This document shows positions 8,714-17,502 of a stretch of DNA of 64,000 bases, in pieces. The position numbers and the translations under genes are program-made. This DNA comes from Bdellovibrionales bacterium (GTDB lineage Bacteria; Bdellovibrionota; Bdellovibrionia; Bdellovibrionales; UBA1609), in NCBI GenBank assembly GCA_016714165.1, contig JADJNU010000002.1, positions 992,001-1,056,000 on the forward strand. Reading direction: 5' to 3'. The notes beneath the pieces are model-generated. The model was not told where the DNA came from. It searched no databases and saw only the letters and a list, made by a program, of their open reading frames with translations. Within the stretch, counting starts at the first letter, position 1. The number at the start of each line of letters is the position of its first letter.

Positions 8714-9640
8714 TCAAAATGGAACCCGGAAGTCAACGCTATGCATCGCTCCGTTGCCATTCCCGACGTCTTTTTTGAAGGAATAATCCAACTTTAATCT
8801 TGGACCTGCAAACGCCCAACCGGCCGTTACAAAAGTTCTGTCCGTTATTTCATCCCTCTCCGTTCCGACTCGAACGGCCAGAAAGCTGCTGGTAAAAGTC
8901 TCAATCCCAAAGCCAAATCGATATTTACTCTGAACATCTCTCTCCAAGGATTTCGCCACATCAAGTCTAAATCGGAATATATCATTATAAAGATATACCG
9001 CGCCAAGTCCAAGTACCGGAAAATCCCGAAGATGCCTGGGCAACTTATCACTGTCCCTTGTAAGAAAATGATCCCAGGTTAGGCCTATGCCCCATTCAGG
9101 TTGTGGAGCGAACAAAAACCCGATGGAACCGTTCCAGACTGAAAGGTTCAAACCACCCTTCTCAACAATATCTCGATAGTGAACGGAGAGTCCGCCAGTA
9201 AAGTGCTTGGCAAGAAACCCACCGATAGAAATCAATCCATATTGCTCATCTACCGGAGGTCCGCCCGCAAAAGTCCGTCTCTTTTTCAGATAGCTGAATC
9301 CCCCAGGAACAAGGACCCCCTCCGTATTATCGATAAATCCGATACCCATCACTGTTTCGCCTAAGCCCTTTCCCACTTCTCCATCGGCATAAAAGATGGC
9401 CGAGGAAAACTCTCTTGCGTGGGGAAGAATGGCGGGATTCAGAAATTGCCCCTCCTCAGCTTCTGTGGCTGCGCGACCCGTGCCACCTAAAGCTGATGAG
9501 ATGGGACCTGTAAAATACTGTGCGTGCGCAAGCTGAGAGCCAAAGCCCAAAAAACAAAGGAGGATCGCGATTTTAAAAATCAAAAAGCCAAAGGATTCTT
9601 CATTCAATTTTACTTTTGTCATATCGGGATTTTCAGCCAT
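8714..9640 (-). CDS. Predicted outer-membrane beta-barrel protein
   Basis: 308 residues; ATG 9622 (MTKVKLNEES) is an alternative start six codons in, and neither has a good ribosome site. The signal peptide runs to about residue 40 (GSQLAHA). The mature N-terminus has SSALGGTGRAATEAEEGQFLNPA, a pattern (G-G-x-G-x-A and x-N-P-A) seen in FadL/PorV-like barrels. The body alternates aromatic-ended strands and the last residues are VDFRVPF, a typical C-terminal barrel strand ending in Phe. It probably sits in the outer membrane; substrate or role unknown. Confidence 0.7.
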   Translation of the reverse strand: MAENPDMTKVKLNEESFGFLIFKIAILLCFLGFGSQLAHAQYFTGPISSALGGTGRAATEAEEGQFLNPAILPHAREFSSAIFYADGEVGKGLGETVMGIGFIDNTEGVLVPGGFSYLKKRRTFAGGPPVDEQYGLISIGGFLAKHFTGGLSVHYRDIVEKGGLNLSVWNGSIGFLFAPQPEWGIGLTWDHFLTRDSDKLPRHLRDFPVLGLGAVYLYNDIFRFRLDVAKSLERDVQSKYRFGFGIETFTSSFLAVRVGTERDEITDRTFVTAGWAFAGPRLKLDYSFKKDVGNGNGAMHSVDFRVPF

Positions 9641-9669
9641 TTAGTTCCAAAAAGCATGTGAGGACTTGT

Positions 9670-9811
9670 CAAAGGGTACCTGGCTGAACTAAATCTCTGG
9701 ATTTCAGGATCGAGTTCGGCTTGGTGCAGTGCTCACAGCGGGAGCGCTGCTGCCGGACGCATTTTTGAAGATCCTGAAATCCAGAGATTTAGTTCAGCCA
9801 GGGACCCTTGG
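9670..9811. repeat. Long inverted repeat (42-bp arms, 58-bp loop with an inner hairpin)
   Basis: The arms 9670-9711 and 9770-9811 are reverse complements with two mismatches; the inner 33 bases (9679-9711 against 9770-9802) match perfectly. The 58-base loop carries its own hairpin, GCAGTGCTC (9726-9734) against GAGCGCTGC (9742-9750) with one mismatch. It lies between two minus-strand genes, 29 bases after the stop of the upstream one. No T-tract follows on either strand, and the stem is far longer than an ordinary terminator. It may be a miniature mobile or REP-like element or an RNA processing structure; no target-site duplication was evident. Confidence 0.9.
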
Positions 9812-9840
9812 AGTTTGGAACAACAATCAAGCGGGCCAGT

Positions 9841-11055
9841 TCATTGACGAGTGCAGACACTCACGTAATGAGGGCAAGAGAGTCCAGTGGTAGTGCAGTC
9901 GCCTCCATCATATTTGATGTTTATGGGTGTCTGAGTGGTTGAACGACCATAGCAGTTTCCATTGCTCTGTTTGGGAATGACACATCTATTACCCAAATCT
10001 ACCCACCAATCTTCCGGACGCAGAACCCTACGTATCGCTTGTAAAGCGACACGATCTTTGTCGGATGGAGTCAGAGGATCGATTACACGAGTACATCGGA
10101 CTTTGCCAATATCGAAACCGACATCCTCAGAGCGAGCGATAAGAAATTTATACTCCGTTGGACAGTCCCAGGGGCGCAAATTGCCTTCTGTTGGACTTCT
10201 TCTCAATAAATCCACTTCTTGAACACTATTGATCACGCGATGGATTCCACGAGTAAAAATCGGATAAGGCGTAGTGTTATTGCTGTTTAAGCTATTCCCA
10301 AGCCCCATACTGAAATCAACCTGGTATCCCTTCCCAAATCCTCTCTTCCGATCGTTGGGATCTGGCGAACGAGCAATAACCCCGTTTGCCTGCAAATCAC
10401 CGGTATAAGTGAGAGTCAATAATCCTGCATCGCGCAAATTGTCACGAAGGGAAGCCGCAGAGACCTCCGAATCCAAAAACCGCACTGCGGCCTCGACCTT
10501 CCGGCCGGTCAGGCCCGAAATTCCCGAAAAATAACTGATTCGCTCATCCTCTCCTAAGCTCACGAGCCTTTCGGCGATAAGAGGACTGTCAAGGGGTGCT
10601 AAAATATTTGCAAAATCCTTATTTTCCTGAAGGCTCGAACCCGATGCTAAGACCGCCTGAATATCGTTTCGTTGTCGAATCGCAAACTGCAGGCTTGCTC
10701 CCGTATTCTTTTCGCTCTGGCTGAGACTATCAGCTCGTTGACCTGCAGTAAAATTCTTTGTTGCAGTCTGATACTCGGTAGTTAAGCGAATACCAGAACC
10801 TATTCCATATGCTCCCGCCTTGAACGTAAAAAAGGCGCGAGGATCAAAATCCGACTCCAGTCCGGAACAGGACATGTAGGCCAAGGTGTCTATTTCTGTG
10901 TCAAAGGCAAAGGGCAACTGACTGTTGTAACTCAAGGAATCTGAGTTAGCGATGTCCAAAGGATCGGCGCAATTCTGAAAACCAAACATCAAAGAAATGG
11001 CTAGACCGCACCAAATAAGTACCCGATTCAAAATCGCCACCTCGAATTTTCTCAC
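9841..11055 (-). CDS. Lipoprotein of unknown function
   Basis: About 404 residues. A GTG start at 11055 is preferred over the longer ATG at 11082: it has AGGTGGG (11062-11068) six bases upstream, and a promoter-like TTGATA/TACAAT pair places transcription start inside the longer reading frame. The N-terminus (RKFEVAILNRV) leads into a hydrophobic stretch and a lipobox-like GFQNC, so Cys at about residue 29 is the lipidated residue. The middle is Gln/Ser-rich, and the C-terminal 100 residues contain about eight cysteines (CPTEYKFL, RCTRV, NRCVIP, NCYGR, DCTTTGLSC, SVCTR), suggesting several disulfides in the periplasm. Family not recognised. Confidence 0.78.
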   Translation of the reverse strand: MRKFEVAILNRVLIWCGLAISLMFGFQNCADPLDIANSDSLSYNSQLPFAFDTEIDTLAYMSCSGLESDFDPRAFFTFKAGAYGIGSGIRLTTEYQTATKNFTAGQRADSLSQSEKNTGASLQFAIRQRNDIQAVLASGSSLQENKDFANILAPLDSPLIAERLVSLGEDERISYFSGISGLTGRKVEAAVRFLDSEVSAASLRDNLRDAGLLTLTYTGDLQANGVIARSPDPNDRKRGFGKGYQVDFSMGLGNSLNSNNTTPYPIFTRGIHRVINSVQEVDLLRRSPTEGNLRPWDCPTEYKFLIARSEDVGFDIGKVRCTRVIDPLTPSDKDRVALQAIRRVLRPEDWWVDLGNRCVIPKQSNGNCYGRSTTQTPINIKYDGGDCTTTGLSCPHYVSVCTRQ

Positions 11056-11080
11056 TTTGATCCCACCTGGACCCATTTTC

Positions 11081-11108
11081 ATTGTACCTCTACCAACTTA
11101 GCTATCAA
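11081..11108 (-). promoter_or_regulatory. Sigma-70-like promoter for the lipoprotein gene
   Basis: On the minus strand TTGATA (11103-11108) and TACAAT (11081-11086) are separated by 16 bases, close to the vegetative consensus. The -10 box overlaps the first possible ATG of the downstream frame, so the transcript would begin after it; this supports the GTG at 11055 as the real start. Confidence 0.5.
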
Positions 11109-11402
11109 TGAAAGGAGCACTTCTCGTGCCTAATTCCATTGAAAAGAACAAGCAAATGGAGGCTCAAATCTATCCATTAACCACCTGAAAAAACTAATCT
11201 ATGTCCATTCCGGTAATATCCACTGATCAAAACAAGCCTGTCTACTTCCTGTTCAGCGACCACCCCCTAGACAGTCAATCCCATTTGAAGTAGTGCTCAT
11301 TTTAAAAATTCTCTAAATGAAACAGATCTTAAATTGGAGGGAGGGCCCCGCCAAATACCCCTTATTCTTGCCAAGCCACGAAGGCTGTGGTTACTTCTCT
11401 CT
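11083..11402. other. Divergent intergenic region
   Basis: About 320 bases between the divergent lipoprotein and galU genes. It holds the minus-strand promoter noted above. No open frame with a ribosome site, no RNA gene and no strong hairpin is seen. A TTG at 11334 could extend galU by 23 codons but the extension has no family resemblance. Confidence 0.5.
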
Positions 11403-12293
11403 ATGCCAAACACTGTAAAGATTGCTGTGATTCCAACGGCAGGGCTCGGAACCCGTTTCCTCCCGGCATCCAAGGCAATTCCTAAGGAACTATTTCCAAT
11501 TATTGATCGGCCTATTTTGCTTTACGTTGTAGAGGAAGCGGTTCGTTCAGGAATTGAAAATATTGTCCTGGTAAATGGCAGAGGAAAAGCGGCGATTGAA
11601 GATTTTTTCGATACCTCATACGAGCTAGAAGATCGTCTTATTAAGACCGGAAAGGAAAATTGGTTTGAAGAGATTCAAAGAATTAAGTCCCTCGCTAACA
11701 TCATCAGCATTCGCCAAAAGAAAGCAGAAGGGCTTGGTCATGCTGTTCTCGCTAGTCAACCCATCATAGGAAGAGCTCCATTCGCAGTTCTACTGGGTGA
11801 CGAATTGATGATTAATTCCAAAACTGAAACTCCTGCCATCGGTCAGTTGATGAATCATTTTGAAGACACCCGCATTTCCACCGTGGCCGTGATGGAGGTC
11901 GAAAAGTCTGAAACTGAAAAATATGGAATCATCGGCCATTCTGGTCAAATTGATGGAAAATTTAAAGTGGACTTTGTGACTGAAAAGCCGCGTCCAGAAA
12001 ACGCCCCTTCACCTCTCGCCCTACCTGGCCGGTATGTATTCTCCGCCTCAATATTTTCTCTCCTTCAAAATCTTTCTCCTGGAATGGGTGGAGAAATCCA
12101 ATTAACCGACGCAATGACCGACTTGGCGAAATCCGAGGGCCTCTTCGCTATGAAAGTCCATGCACAAAGATATGATGCGGGAGACAAGCTCGGCTATTTA
12201 AAGGCAAATATTGAGCTTGGGTTAAAACATAACGAAATTGGGGAGCCACTTCGAGACTATTTGATCGAACTCGCCAGGAAATTGTCCTCATGA
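11403..12293 (+). CDS. galU: UTP-glucose-1-phosphate uridylyltransferase
   Basis: About 296 residues from ATG 11403, which places the family start (VKIAVIPTAGLGTRFLPASKAIPKE) at the N-terminus as in other GalU proteins. The nucleotide-binding GLGTRFLP loop, the ELFPIIDRPI segment, VVEEAVRSGI and the VTEKPRPENAPS and GRYVFSASIF stretches are all present. It makes UDP-glucose for cell-surface polysaccharides and glycolipids in the cytoplasm. Length fits the family. No good ribosome site was seen ahead of the ATG. Its TGA overlaps the next ATG by four bases. Confidence 0.92.
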   Translation: MPNTVKIAVIPTAGLGTRFLPASKAIPKELFPIIDRPILLYVVEEAVRSGIENIVLVNGRGKAAIEDFFDTSYELEDRLIKTGKENWFEEIQRIKSLANIISIRQKKAEGLGHAVLASQPIIGRAPFAVLLGDELMINSKTETPAIGQLMNHFEDTRISTVAVMEVEKSETEKYGIIGHSGQIDGKFKVDFVTEKPRPENAPSPLALPGRYVFSASIFSLLQNLSPGMGGEIQLTDAMTDLAKSEGLFAMKVHAQRYDAGDKLGYLKANIELGLKHNEIGEPLRDYLIELARKLSS

Positions 12294-13171
12294 GGAATAT
12301 CATGAACTGTCCCAAACGCCTTCAATTCCTTTTTTTTGTTCTCTTCATCTCTTTCGCGGAACAAGGCTGGGCTTATATACCTAACCTTAAAATGATCCTT
12401 TCGCGCACTGCCGAAAATCACGGCCACGGCATCTACCGAATTGAACAAGAGGTTTCATTTCAGGAAGGTGAGGAAACTTTCGTTGTGCGAGAAGTTTGGT
12501 TAGTGAAGGATTCCCAGCAGATGCGCCTCGAAGCCAGGGGTCGCAAGAAGGCAGAGAACCTTTCTTATACCTTTATTTACGATGGACAAAACCGCTACTC
12601 GGTGGATTCAAATGGCATCCGAAAGTCATCCCGTCCCTCCGACAACTGGTTTGAACCCTATTTGTATTTTCGTTTTCAAAAGCATATTCGTCCTCGGATG
12701 GTTTCTGAGAGAATTATTCCACCAGATGCGTTGGAGGAAAAGCTTCCACCTACCGATCCCACGAAAAGCCGAATCAAACAGGATTTTGTGCGACTCTCAA
12801 GGGTCGGTGGTGTCATCACTTATGGTATCGGCCAGGCTCCACTATCAGCTGATTCAGCCTCCCGACCTGGGCTTTGGATCGAGCAGGACATATTTAATGT
12901 TCGGAAAATAAGGCTGCCATCTCAATATGTCATCTCCGCTGATGAATATTCCATTTTTGCTAATCGATTTGCTTTGGCAGCCAAACAAACTGTCCGGTGG
13001 GACGACAAGCTGGCCCAAATTAGAGTCATTAGCGTAAAGTCATTACCAAATACCAAGGAAGTTTTGAAACTTTTTGAAGCCTCGAGTCTCGATTTTGGCA
13101 AGGATCCTAATATCGCAAGTAAATCTTCAGACATTGGCACTATAGATAATTTCTATAGCCGGTTTCGATAA
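12290..13171 (+). CDS. Exported protein of unknown function
   Basis: 293 residues, translationally coupled to galU by an ATGA overlap. The signal peptide has Lys/Arg at the start, a Phe-rich core (FLFFVLFISFAE) and a cut near GWA at about residue 30. The mature protein has a strand-rich first half in which a bound sugar- or lipid-handling role could be imagined (IEQEVSF, VREVWLVKDSQQMRLEA reminiscent of LolA-like folds), but no family motif is clear. It ends just before priA. Called hypothetical. Confidence 0.75.
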   Translation: MRNIMNCPKRLQFLFFVLFISFAEQGWAYIPNLKMILSRTAENHGHGIYRIEQEVSFQEGEETFVVREVWLVKDSQQMRLEARGRKKAENLSYTFIYDGQNRYSVDSNGIRKSSRPSDNWFEPYLYFRFQKHIRPRMVSERIIPPDALEEKLPPTDPTKSRIKQDFVRLSRVGGVITYGIGQAPLSADSASRPGLWIEQDIFNVRKIRLPSQYVISADEYSIFANRFALAAKQTVRWDDKLAQIRVISVKSLPNTKEVLKLFEASSLDFGKDPNIASKSSDIGTIDNFYSRFR

Positions 13172-13178
13172 AAGCCAC

Positions 13179-15215
13179 ATGGAAAATATAAAACCTGAGT
13201 CTCACTGTTTGGTCGCAGTCGATGCTCCTCTCCCTCCTCTCACTTATTCCGTTGATTCCAGCCTCGCCGAAATGCCGTCTCGAGGCCAGCACGTTACAAT
13301 ACCTCTAGGGAAACGCTCCGTTTCCGGTGTTATTCTTGGCTCTGCGGCCAAATTAAATTCGGACAAATTCAAAATCAAAAATATCCAATCTGTGGTCGAA
13401 ACACTCCCTCCAATTCCAGAGCCCACTCTTAAATGGATTGAGTGGCTATCAAAATATTATTTTTTTCCTGTTGGGCAAATTGCAGCACTGTGCTCTCCAC
13501 CACTCAATAAGCTGGGCCGTGGATCAAGAAAGAAATCCCCCGTGCCGGAAAACTCAGAAGATATGCTGTTGGAGTTGACGAGCGAACAGCAAAAGGTGAC
13601 TCATGCAATAGGGCTCAATCAGGGATTCCATGTGCACTTGCTTCATGGTGTCACAGGTTCGGGAAAGACAGAAGTCTACCTTCAACTATTGTCAAAGATT
13701 CTGGATGCTGGGAAGAAGGGTCTTGTCCTTGTTCCTGAGATATCCTTGACACCACAACTATTGAGAAGATTTGCCGCGCGCTTCCCAGGTCGTGTAGCAG
13801 TAATTCATTCCCATTTGACAAAACGCGAGCGCACCGAACAGTGGTGGAGCATCATTTCAGGACAAAAGAAGATCCTTGTGGGCGCTCGTTCAGCTCTTTT
13901 TTGTCCCATTCATGATTTGGGAATTATCATCGTCGATGAAGAACATGAGGGCAGCTTCAAACAGGATGATTCCCTTAAATATCAAGCGAGAGATGCAAGC
14001 ATCATGTTGGCCCGATACCACGATTGCCCAATTGTTTTAGGGAGTGCCACGCCAAGTCTCGAATCTTGGCAAAACGCCCTCAGTGGACGCTATTCACTGC
14101 ATTCATTGAGTAAAAGAGTCGCCGAGCGATCTATGCCCCTTATCGAAATTATCGACATGAAAAAGGAGCGTGAACAGAGGCGATCTCATGAGAATCGAGG
14201 CCATCTGCCGTTTTGGTTAAGTCATAGATTGCATGAATCGCTGACTCAGTGTTTTGAACAGAGTGATCAGGCGGCGCTTTTTTTAAATCGCAGAGGAATC
14301 GCTCAAACTGTATTTTGTCCCTCTTGCGGTATCACCTACGAATGTCCTAACTGTTCCATCTCTCTCACTCTTCACGGGACAAATCATCTTGTCTGTCACT
14401 ATTGTGACTATCACGAAAAGCTTTTTGACCACTGCAAGAAATGTGGTTCACTTGATATCGGTCCTCTTGGCTTGGGGACAGAACTCATTGAACACGACGT
14501 TCGTCTGCTTTTTCCTCAAATAAAGGTGGCGAGAGCTGACCGAGATGAAATTCAGAGTCGACAAGATCTCGAGAATATTATTTTTTCATTTGAGAAGGGT
14601 CAGGTCAATCTCTTGATCGGCACCCAAATGATTGCCAAAGGCCTGGATTTCAAGGGACTAAATCTCGTGGGGCTGGTCATGGCCGATGTCGGTTTTAACC
14701 TCCCAGATTTTCGAGCCTCAGAGAGAAGTTTTCAGCTACTGCTGCAGATGGGGGGAAGAGCAGGAAGACATTCAGATCTTCCGGGCAGAGTCATTATTCA
14801 AACCTACAACCCCAGCCATCCGAGTATTGTTCACGCCATCAAAAGCGATTTTCACCAATTTGCTCAGGAGGAGCTCCTGGTGCGAAGTTCACTTCATTAT
14901 CCACCTTTCAGTCGACTGGCATCCTTTCGAATCCAAGGCAACAGCCTGGAAGGAACAGAAGGCGTCTCCCAAGTTTTGGGAAGACGTTGCCAACTTCTTC
15001 GCGCGCAAAAACAGGCCTATAAGGCAATTGAAATTTTAGGTCCCGCACCTGCTCCCCTGGCAAAATTGCGTGGCAAACATCGATTCCAAGTCCTCATCAA
15101 AAGTCCAGAGGTGGCCTTGTTGAGTGCTTTTTGCAAACAAGTTCTGAGCGACGAAAGTTGGGTCCAGAGGGGAGTAAAAATTCAAATTGATATCGATCCC
15201 GTCAATTTGCTCTGA
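13179..15215 (+). CDS. priA: Primosomal helicase PriA (replication restart)
   Basis: 678 residues. A 3'-DNA-binding-type N-terminal domain is followed by a superfamily 2 helicase core: Walker A GVTGSGKTE near residue 158, DEEH box (IIVDEEHEGSFK) near 250, GSATPS, and motif VI in QMGGRAGR. Eight zinc-binding cysteines sit between about residues 383 and 428 in the pattern CPSC, CPNC, CHYC and CKKC, as in PriA. It reopens stalled forks and loads the replicative helicase. Start ATG 13179 lies eight bases after the preceding stop. All catalytic motifs are intact. Confidence 0.95.
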   Translation: MENIKPESHCLVAVDAPLPPLTYSVDSSLAEMPSRGQHVTIPLGKRSVSGVILGSAAKLNSDKFKIKNIQSVVETLPPIPEPTLKWIEWLSKYYFFPVGQIAALCSPPLNKLGRGSRKKSPVPENSEDMLLELTSEQQKVTHAIGLNQGFHVHLLHGVTGSGKTEVYLQLLSKILDAGKKGLVLVPEISLTPQLLRRFAARFPGRVAVIHSHLTKRERTEQWWSIISGQKKILVGARSALFCPIHDLGIIIVDEEHEGSFKQDDSLKYQARDASIMLARYHDCPIVLGSATPSLESWQNALSGRYSLHSLSKRVAERSMPLIEIIDMKKEREQRRSHENRGHLPFWLSHRLHESLTQCFEQSDQAALFLNRRGIAQTVFCPSCGITYECPNCSISLTLHGTNHLVCHYCDYHEKLFDHCKKCGSLDIGPLGLGTELIEHDVRLLFPQIKVARADRDEIQSRQDLENIIFSFEKGQVNLLIGTQMIAKGLDFKGLNLVGLVMADVGFNLPDFRASERSFQLLLQMGGRAGRHSDLPGRVIIQTYNPSHPSIVHAIKSDFHQFAQEELLVRSSLHYPPFSRLASFRIQGNSLEGTEGVSQVLGRRCQLLRAQKQAYKAIEILGPAPAPLAKLRGKHRFQVLIKSPEVALLSAFCKQVLSDESWVQRGVKIQIDIDPVNLL

Positions 15216-15282
15216 TTGAATTCTCCCTTTCCTTCCCGCTCAAAAATCTTATAGAATTAAATCAAGAACTCAACAAATCGAG

Positions 15283-16134
15283 ATTCCTATTAGCACTGAT
15301 GCTTGCCCAAGATGTGGATCACCGAGTGACGAGCTTTTCAGAATTGAGCCCGGCATGCGGCTTGCTTTGTCTTCAGATTCAAGGGGAGAACAGATTCCGG
15401 AATCAGCTTGCCCAGGTTGCTATGAAGAGCTCACCCGAAGAGTTTCCAAAGGCGTTAAGTTGCGTATGGAAGCTCAAGCACGTGAGCAAAATCGAGCGGT
15501 GCTCTGGAAAAGCCGCGTTGGCCTCGTGAAACAGGCTCGCCAATTGATGCATCAGAAGGCCTACTCAGAAGCTGCCGTTTCTTATGAAAAGTATTTGCGC
15601 ATAGTCGAGATTGTTTTCCAGAAAAAAATGGGGGAACTAAGTCCTGATGTTTTCAACAATTCCAAAAGATCAAAAGAGGTCACTGTCATAACTTCTGTCT
15701 ATTGGGATTTACTCCGAATTTACGACATGAGCCCACGATATGGAGATCGGCAAAAACGCACGGCAAATAAATTGGCTGAATTCATCAAATATAGCACGAT
15801 TTTTCCAGACATCATAAAACGAGCCGAGGCGTTCTCTCGATCAGCCAAAAATCCCGAAATCATCAGACAGTTTCTTCGCGCCTCAGGGGGATTGCGTGGA
15901 GCCTGCTTTGTTGCGACAGCAGTTTTTGATGATGCTCATTGCTCTGAAGTTATTTTACTCCGTCGCTACCGTGATGAGGTCCTTCGTGAAAGTCCCTTTG
16001 GGCGAAGGTTCATTTATTATTACTACCGCCTCTCCCCTCCCTTGGCTAAATTTGTCAAAGCATCACCTCGGTTGAAAAAATGTCTTAGGGGTCCTATTCG
16101 CTTTTGTGCGGAGCGACTTTATAAAAATCCTTGA
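15283..16134 (+). CDS. Zinc-ribbon protein with CFI-box-like C-terminus
   Basis: The frame with a standard ATG starts at 15355, but the same frame is open back to 15220 and encodes ACPRCGSP upstream, which pairs with ACPGCYEE downstream to make a four-cysteine zinc ribbon. The start shown is ATT 15283 (would read MPISTDACPRCG), an inferred non-standard or mutated start. The middle is helical and the C-terminus, from about residue 210, has CFVATAVFDD, LRRYRDEVL and a SPPLAKFV tail that match the CFI-box-CTERM pattern (CFIATA..., R.FRD..L). Function unknown. It follows priA by about 70 bases. Confidence 0.65.
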   Translation: MPISTDACPRCGSPSDELFRIEPGMRLALSSDSRGEQIPESACPGCYEELTRRVSKGVKLRMEAQAREQNRAVLWKSRVGLVKQARQLMHQKAYSEAAVSYEKYLRIVEIVFQKKMGELSPDVFNNSKRSKEVTVITSVYWDLLRIYDMSPRYGDRQKRTANKLAEFIKYSTIFPDIIKRAEAFSRSAKNPEIIRQFLRASGGLRGACFVATAVFDDAHCSEVILLRRYRDEVLRESPFGRRFIYYYYRLSPPLAKFVKASPRLKKCLRGPIRFCAERLYKNP

Positions 16135-16167
16135 ATTGATAACCCGCCTCAGCGAGTTTAGGACTCT

Positions 16168-17301
16168 ATGGCAACAGCAACAAATTCCCAGCTCTACGAT
16201 TTTATTATCATAGGCGGTGACCTGTCCGGTTTGCTAATTGCACAGGCTCTTGAATTTGGTGGATTGAAAGTGGGTCTCATTGATGAAAATGAAACCATGG
16301 GCGGATCTTTTCGCCCATTTGATGTCAACGGTCAAAATTTCGAATCAAATCTTGGAATTATCAAGTCTTCCCCCGAGGCCGACCTTTTATTGAAGTGGTT
16401 GGAAGACCAACTCGGAAAGCCAGTGATTGGCCCAAAGCTCGAGATTTCGCCCCTTACTTTTGAGGGCGGAACCTTGAAAACCTTTATGGGGTTTGGAGAT
16501 CGCAAATTTGACTCTCTTGAAATCCTGAACCAGTACAATCAAAACTGCCTCATTGAACTCAAGAGCCAGCCGGATGAGTGGATTAAGTACTTGGCCGAGA
16601 CATTCATTGAAGAAAGAATCCCGCAGTCCATCGTGACAAAACTGAATGCGACAAACAATTCGATGGAAGTGACCATCAATGGCGCGCGAACCCTGATCGC
16701 AGAAAAAGTCATCTATACCCCTGTCGCGAAGCACCTCCTAGCGCTCTTTCCCGAAAATCAACTTTCCAATCGCTTGCGTCAGCGTCTTGCAAAATCACGC
16801 CTCTACACTTCGGTAAATTTGCATTGCTTGCATAAGGAAAGCGCTTTTACTGCATCGTCAGCACTCCATTTCCTTTATGGGGCAAAAGATGAATTTGAGC
16901 CCACCTTGGGGCGATTTTTCAAGGCCCGCTATGAATTTTCTGGCCAAACCTCAGTTTGGATGGGGCTTCTCAACACTGACCTCGCTGAAGATTCAGAGGC
17001 GATAGCTAATCTGTTGAGAGAAATGAAAAAGCAAATTAAGAGGGCCTATCCCGAATTTTTCGAAAATCTTTCTGCTGAGAAAATTGTTGTCAATGAAGGC
17101 AGCCATGGAGTCATAGATCTCGGGTTGAAAGTTCCGGGTATCGTTCCTGAGCAGCCCAACCTCTTTCTTGCCAATCACACCCAGACGGGTCTTCCGCCTT
17201 TGCTGGGTTCAATTATGGTGGCTCGCCTTGCGCTAGAATGGGCCTTGGGCTCCGAATCGGGACTAGGGGCAGAATCTCCGCAAGGTGGTTTCTCTAATTA
17301 G
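16168..17301 (+). CDS. FAD-dependent oxidoreductase-like protein
   Basis: 377 residues. The N-terminus is a dinucleotide-binding fold: YDFIIIGGDLSGLLIAQAL, then a strand with VGLIDEN and the MGGSFRPF segment. The family glycine motif GxGxxG reads G-G-D-L-S-G, so one glycine is Asp. The C-terminal NLFLANHTQTGLPPLLGSIMVARLAL stretch fits the FAD-contacting end of amine-oxidase or protoporphyrinogen-oxidase-like proteins. Substrate unknown. ATG start; no clear ribosome site. A short TTTAGGACTCT lies upstream. Confidence 0.65.
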   Translation: MATATNSQLYDFIIIGGDLSGLLIAQALEFGGLKVGLIDENETMGGSFRPFDVNGQNFESNLGIIKSSPEADLLLKWLEDQLGKPVIGPKLEISPLTFEGGTLKTFMGFGDRKFDSLEILNQYNQNCLIELKSQPDEWIKYLAETFIEERIPQSIVTKLNATNNSMEVTINGARTLIAEKVIYTPVAKHLLALFPENQLSNRLRQRLAKSRLYTSVNLHCLHKESAFTASSALHFLYGAKDEFEPTLGRFFKARYEFSGQTSVWMGLLNTDLAEDSEAIANLLREMKKQIKRAYPEFFENLSAEKIVVNEGSHGVIDLGLKVPGIVPEQPNLFLANHTQTGLPPLLGSIMVARLALEWALGSESGLGAESPQGGFSN

Positions 17302-17502
17302 TTCGGTAAGTTGTCTCTTTCGATGTGACCGCTGCCCACGCCAGAGTGGGACTCGCTATAGCCCCTTCAGGCTATTTACAGGCTCCTATTGCCCTACCAC
17401 GCTGCTTATGCTAACAGTAACCAGATTTTTTAACTACACACCTCCTCGTATCTTTGGTCCCAAGTGGCAGTGGGGAGGGCGGCATAACCAGAGAGGATAT
17501 CT

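Noticed and set aside
9666..9673. TTGACA on the minus strand next to the long inverted repeat, as a promoter for the barrel gene
   Set aside because: No matching -10 box at a usable distance.
17302..17502. CCCAC/GTGGG hairpin upstream of rpsB as a terminator or S2 leader
   Set aside because: The stem is only five bases with no T-tract, and no known S2-binding structure could be recognised.
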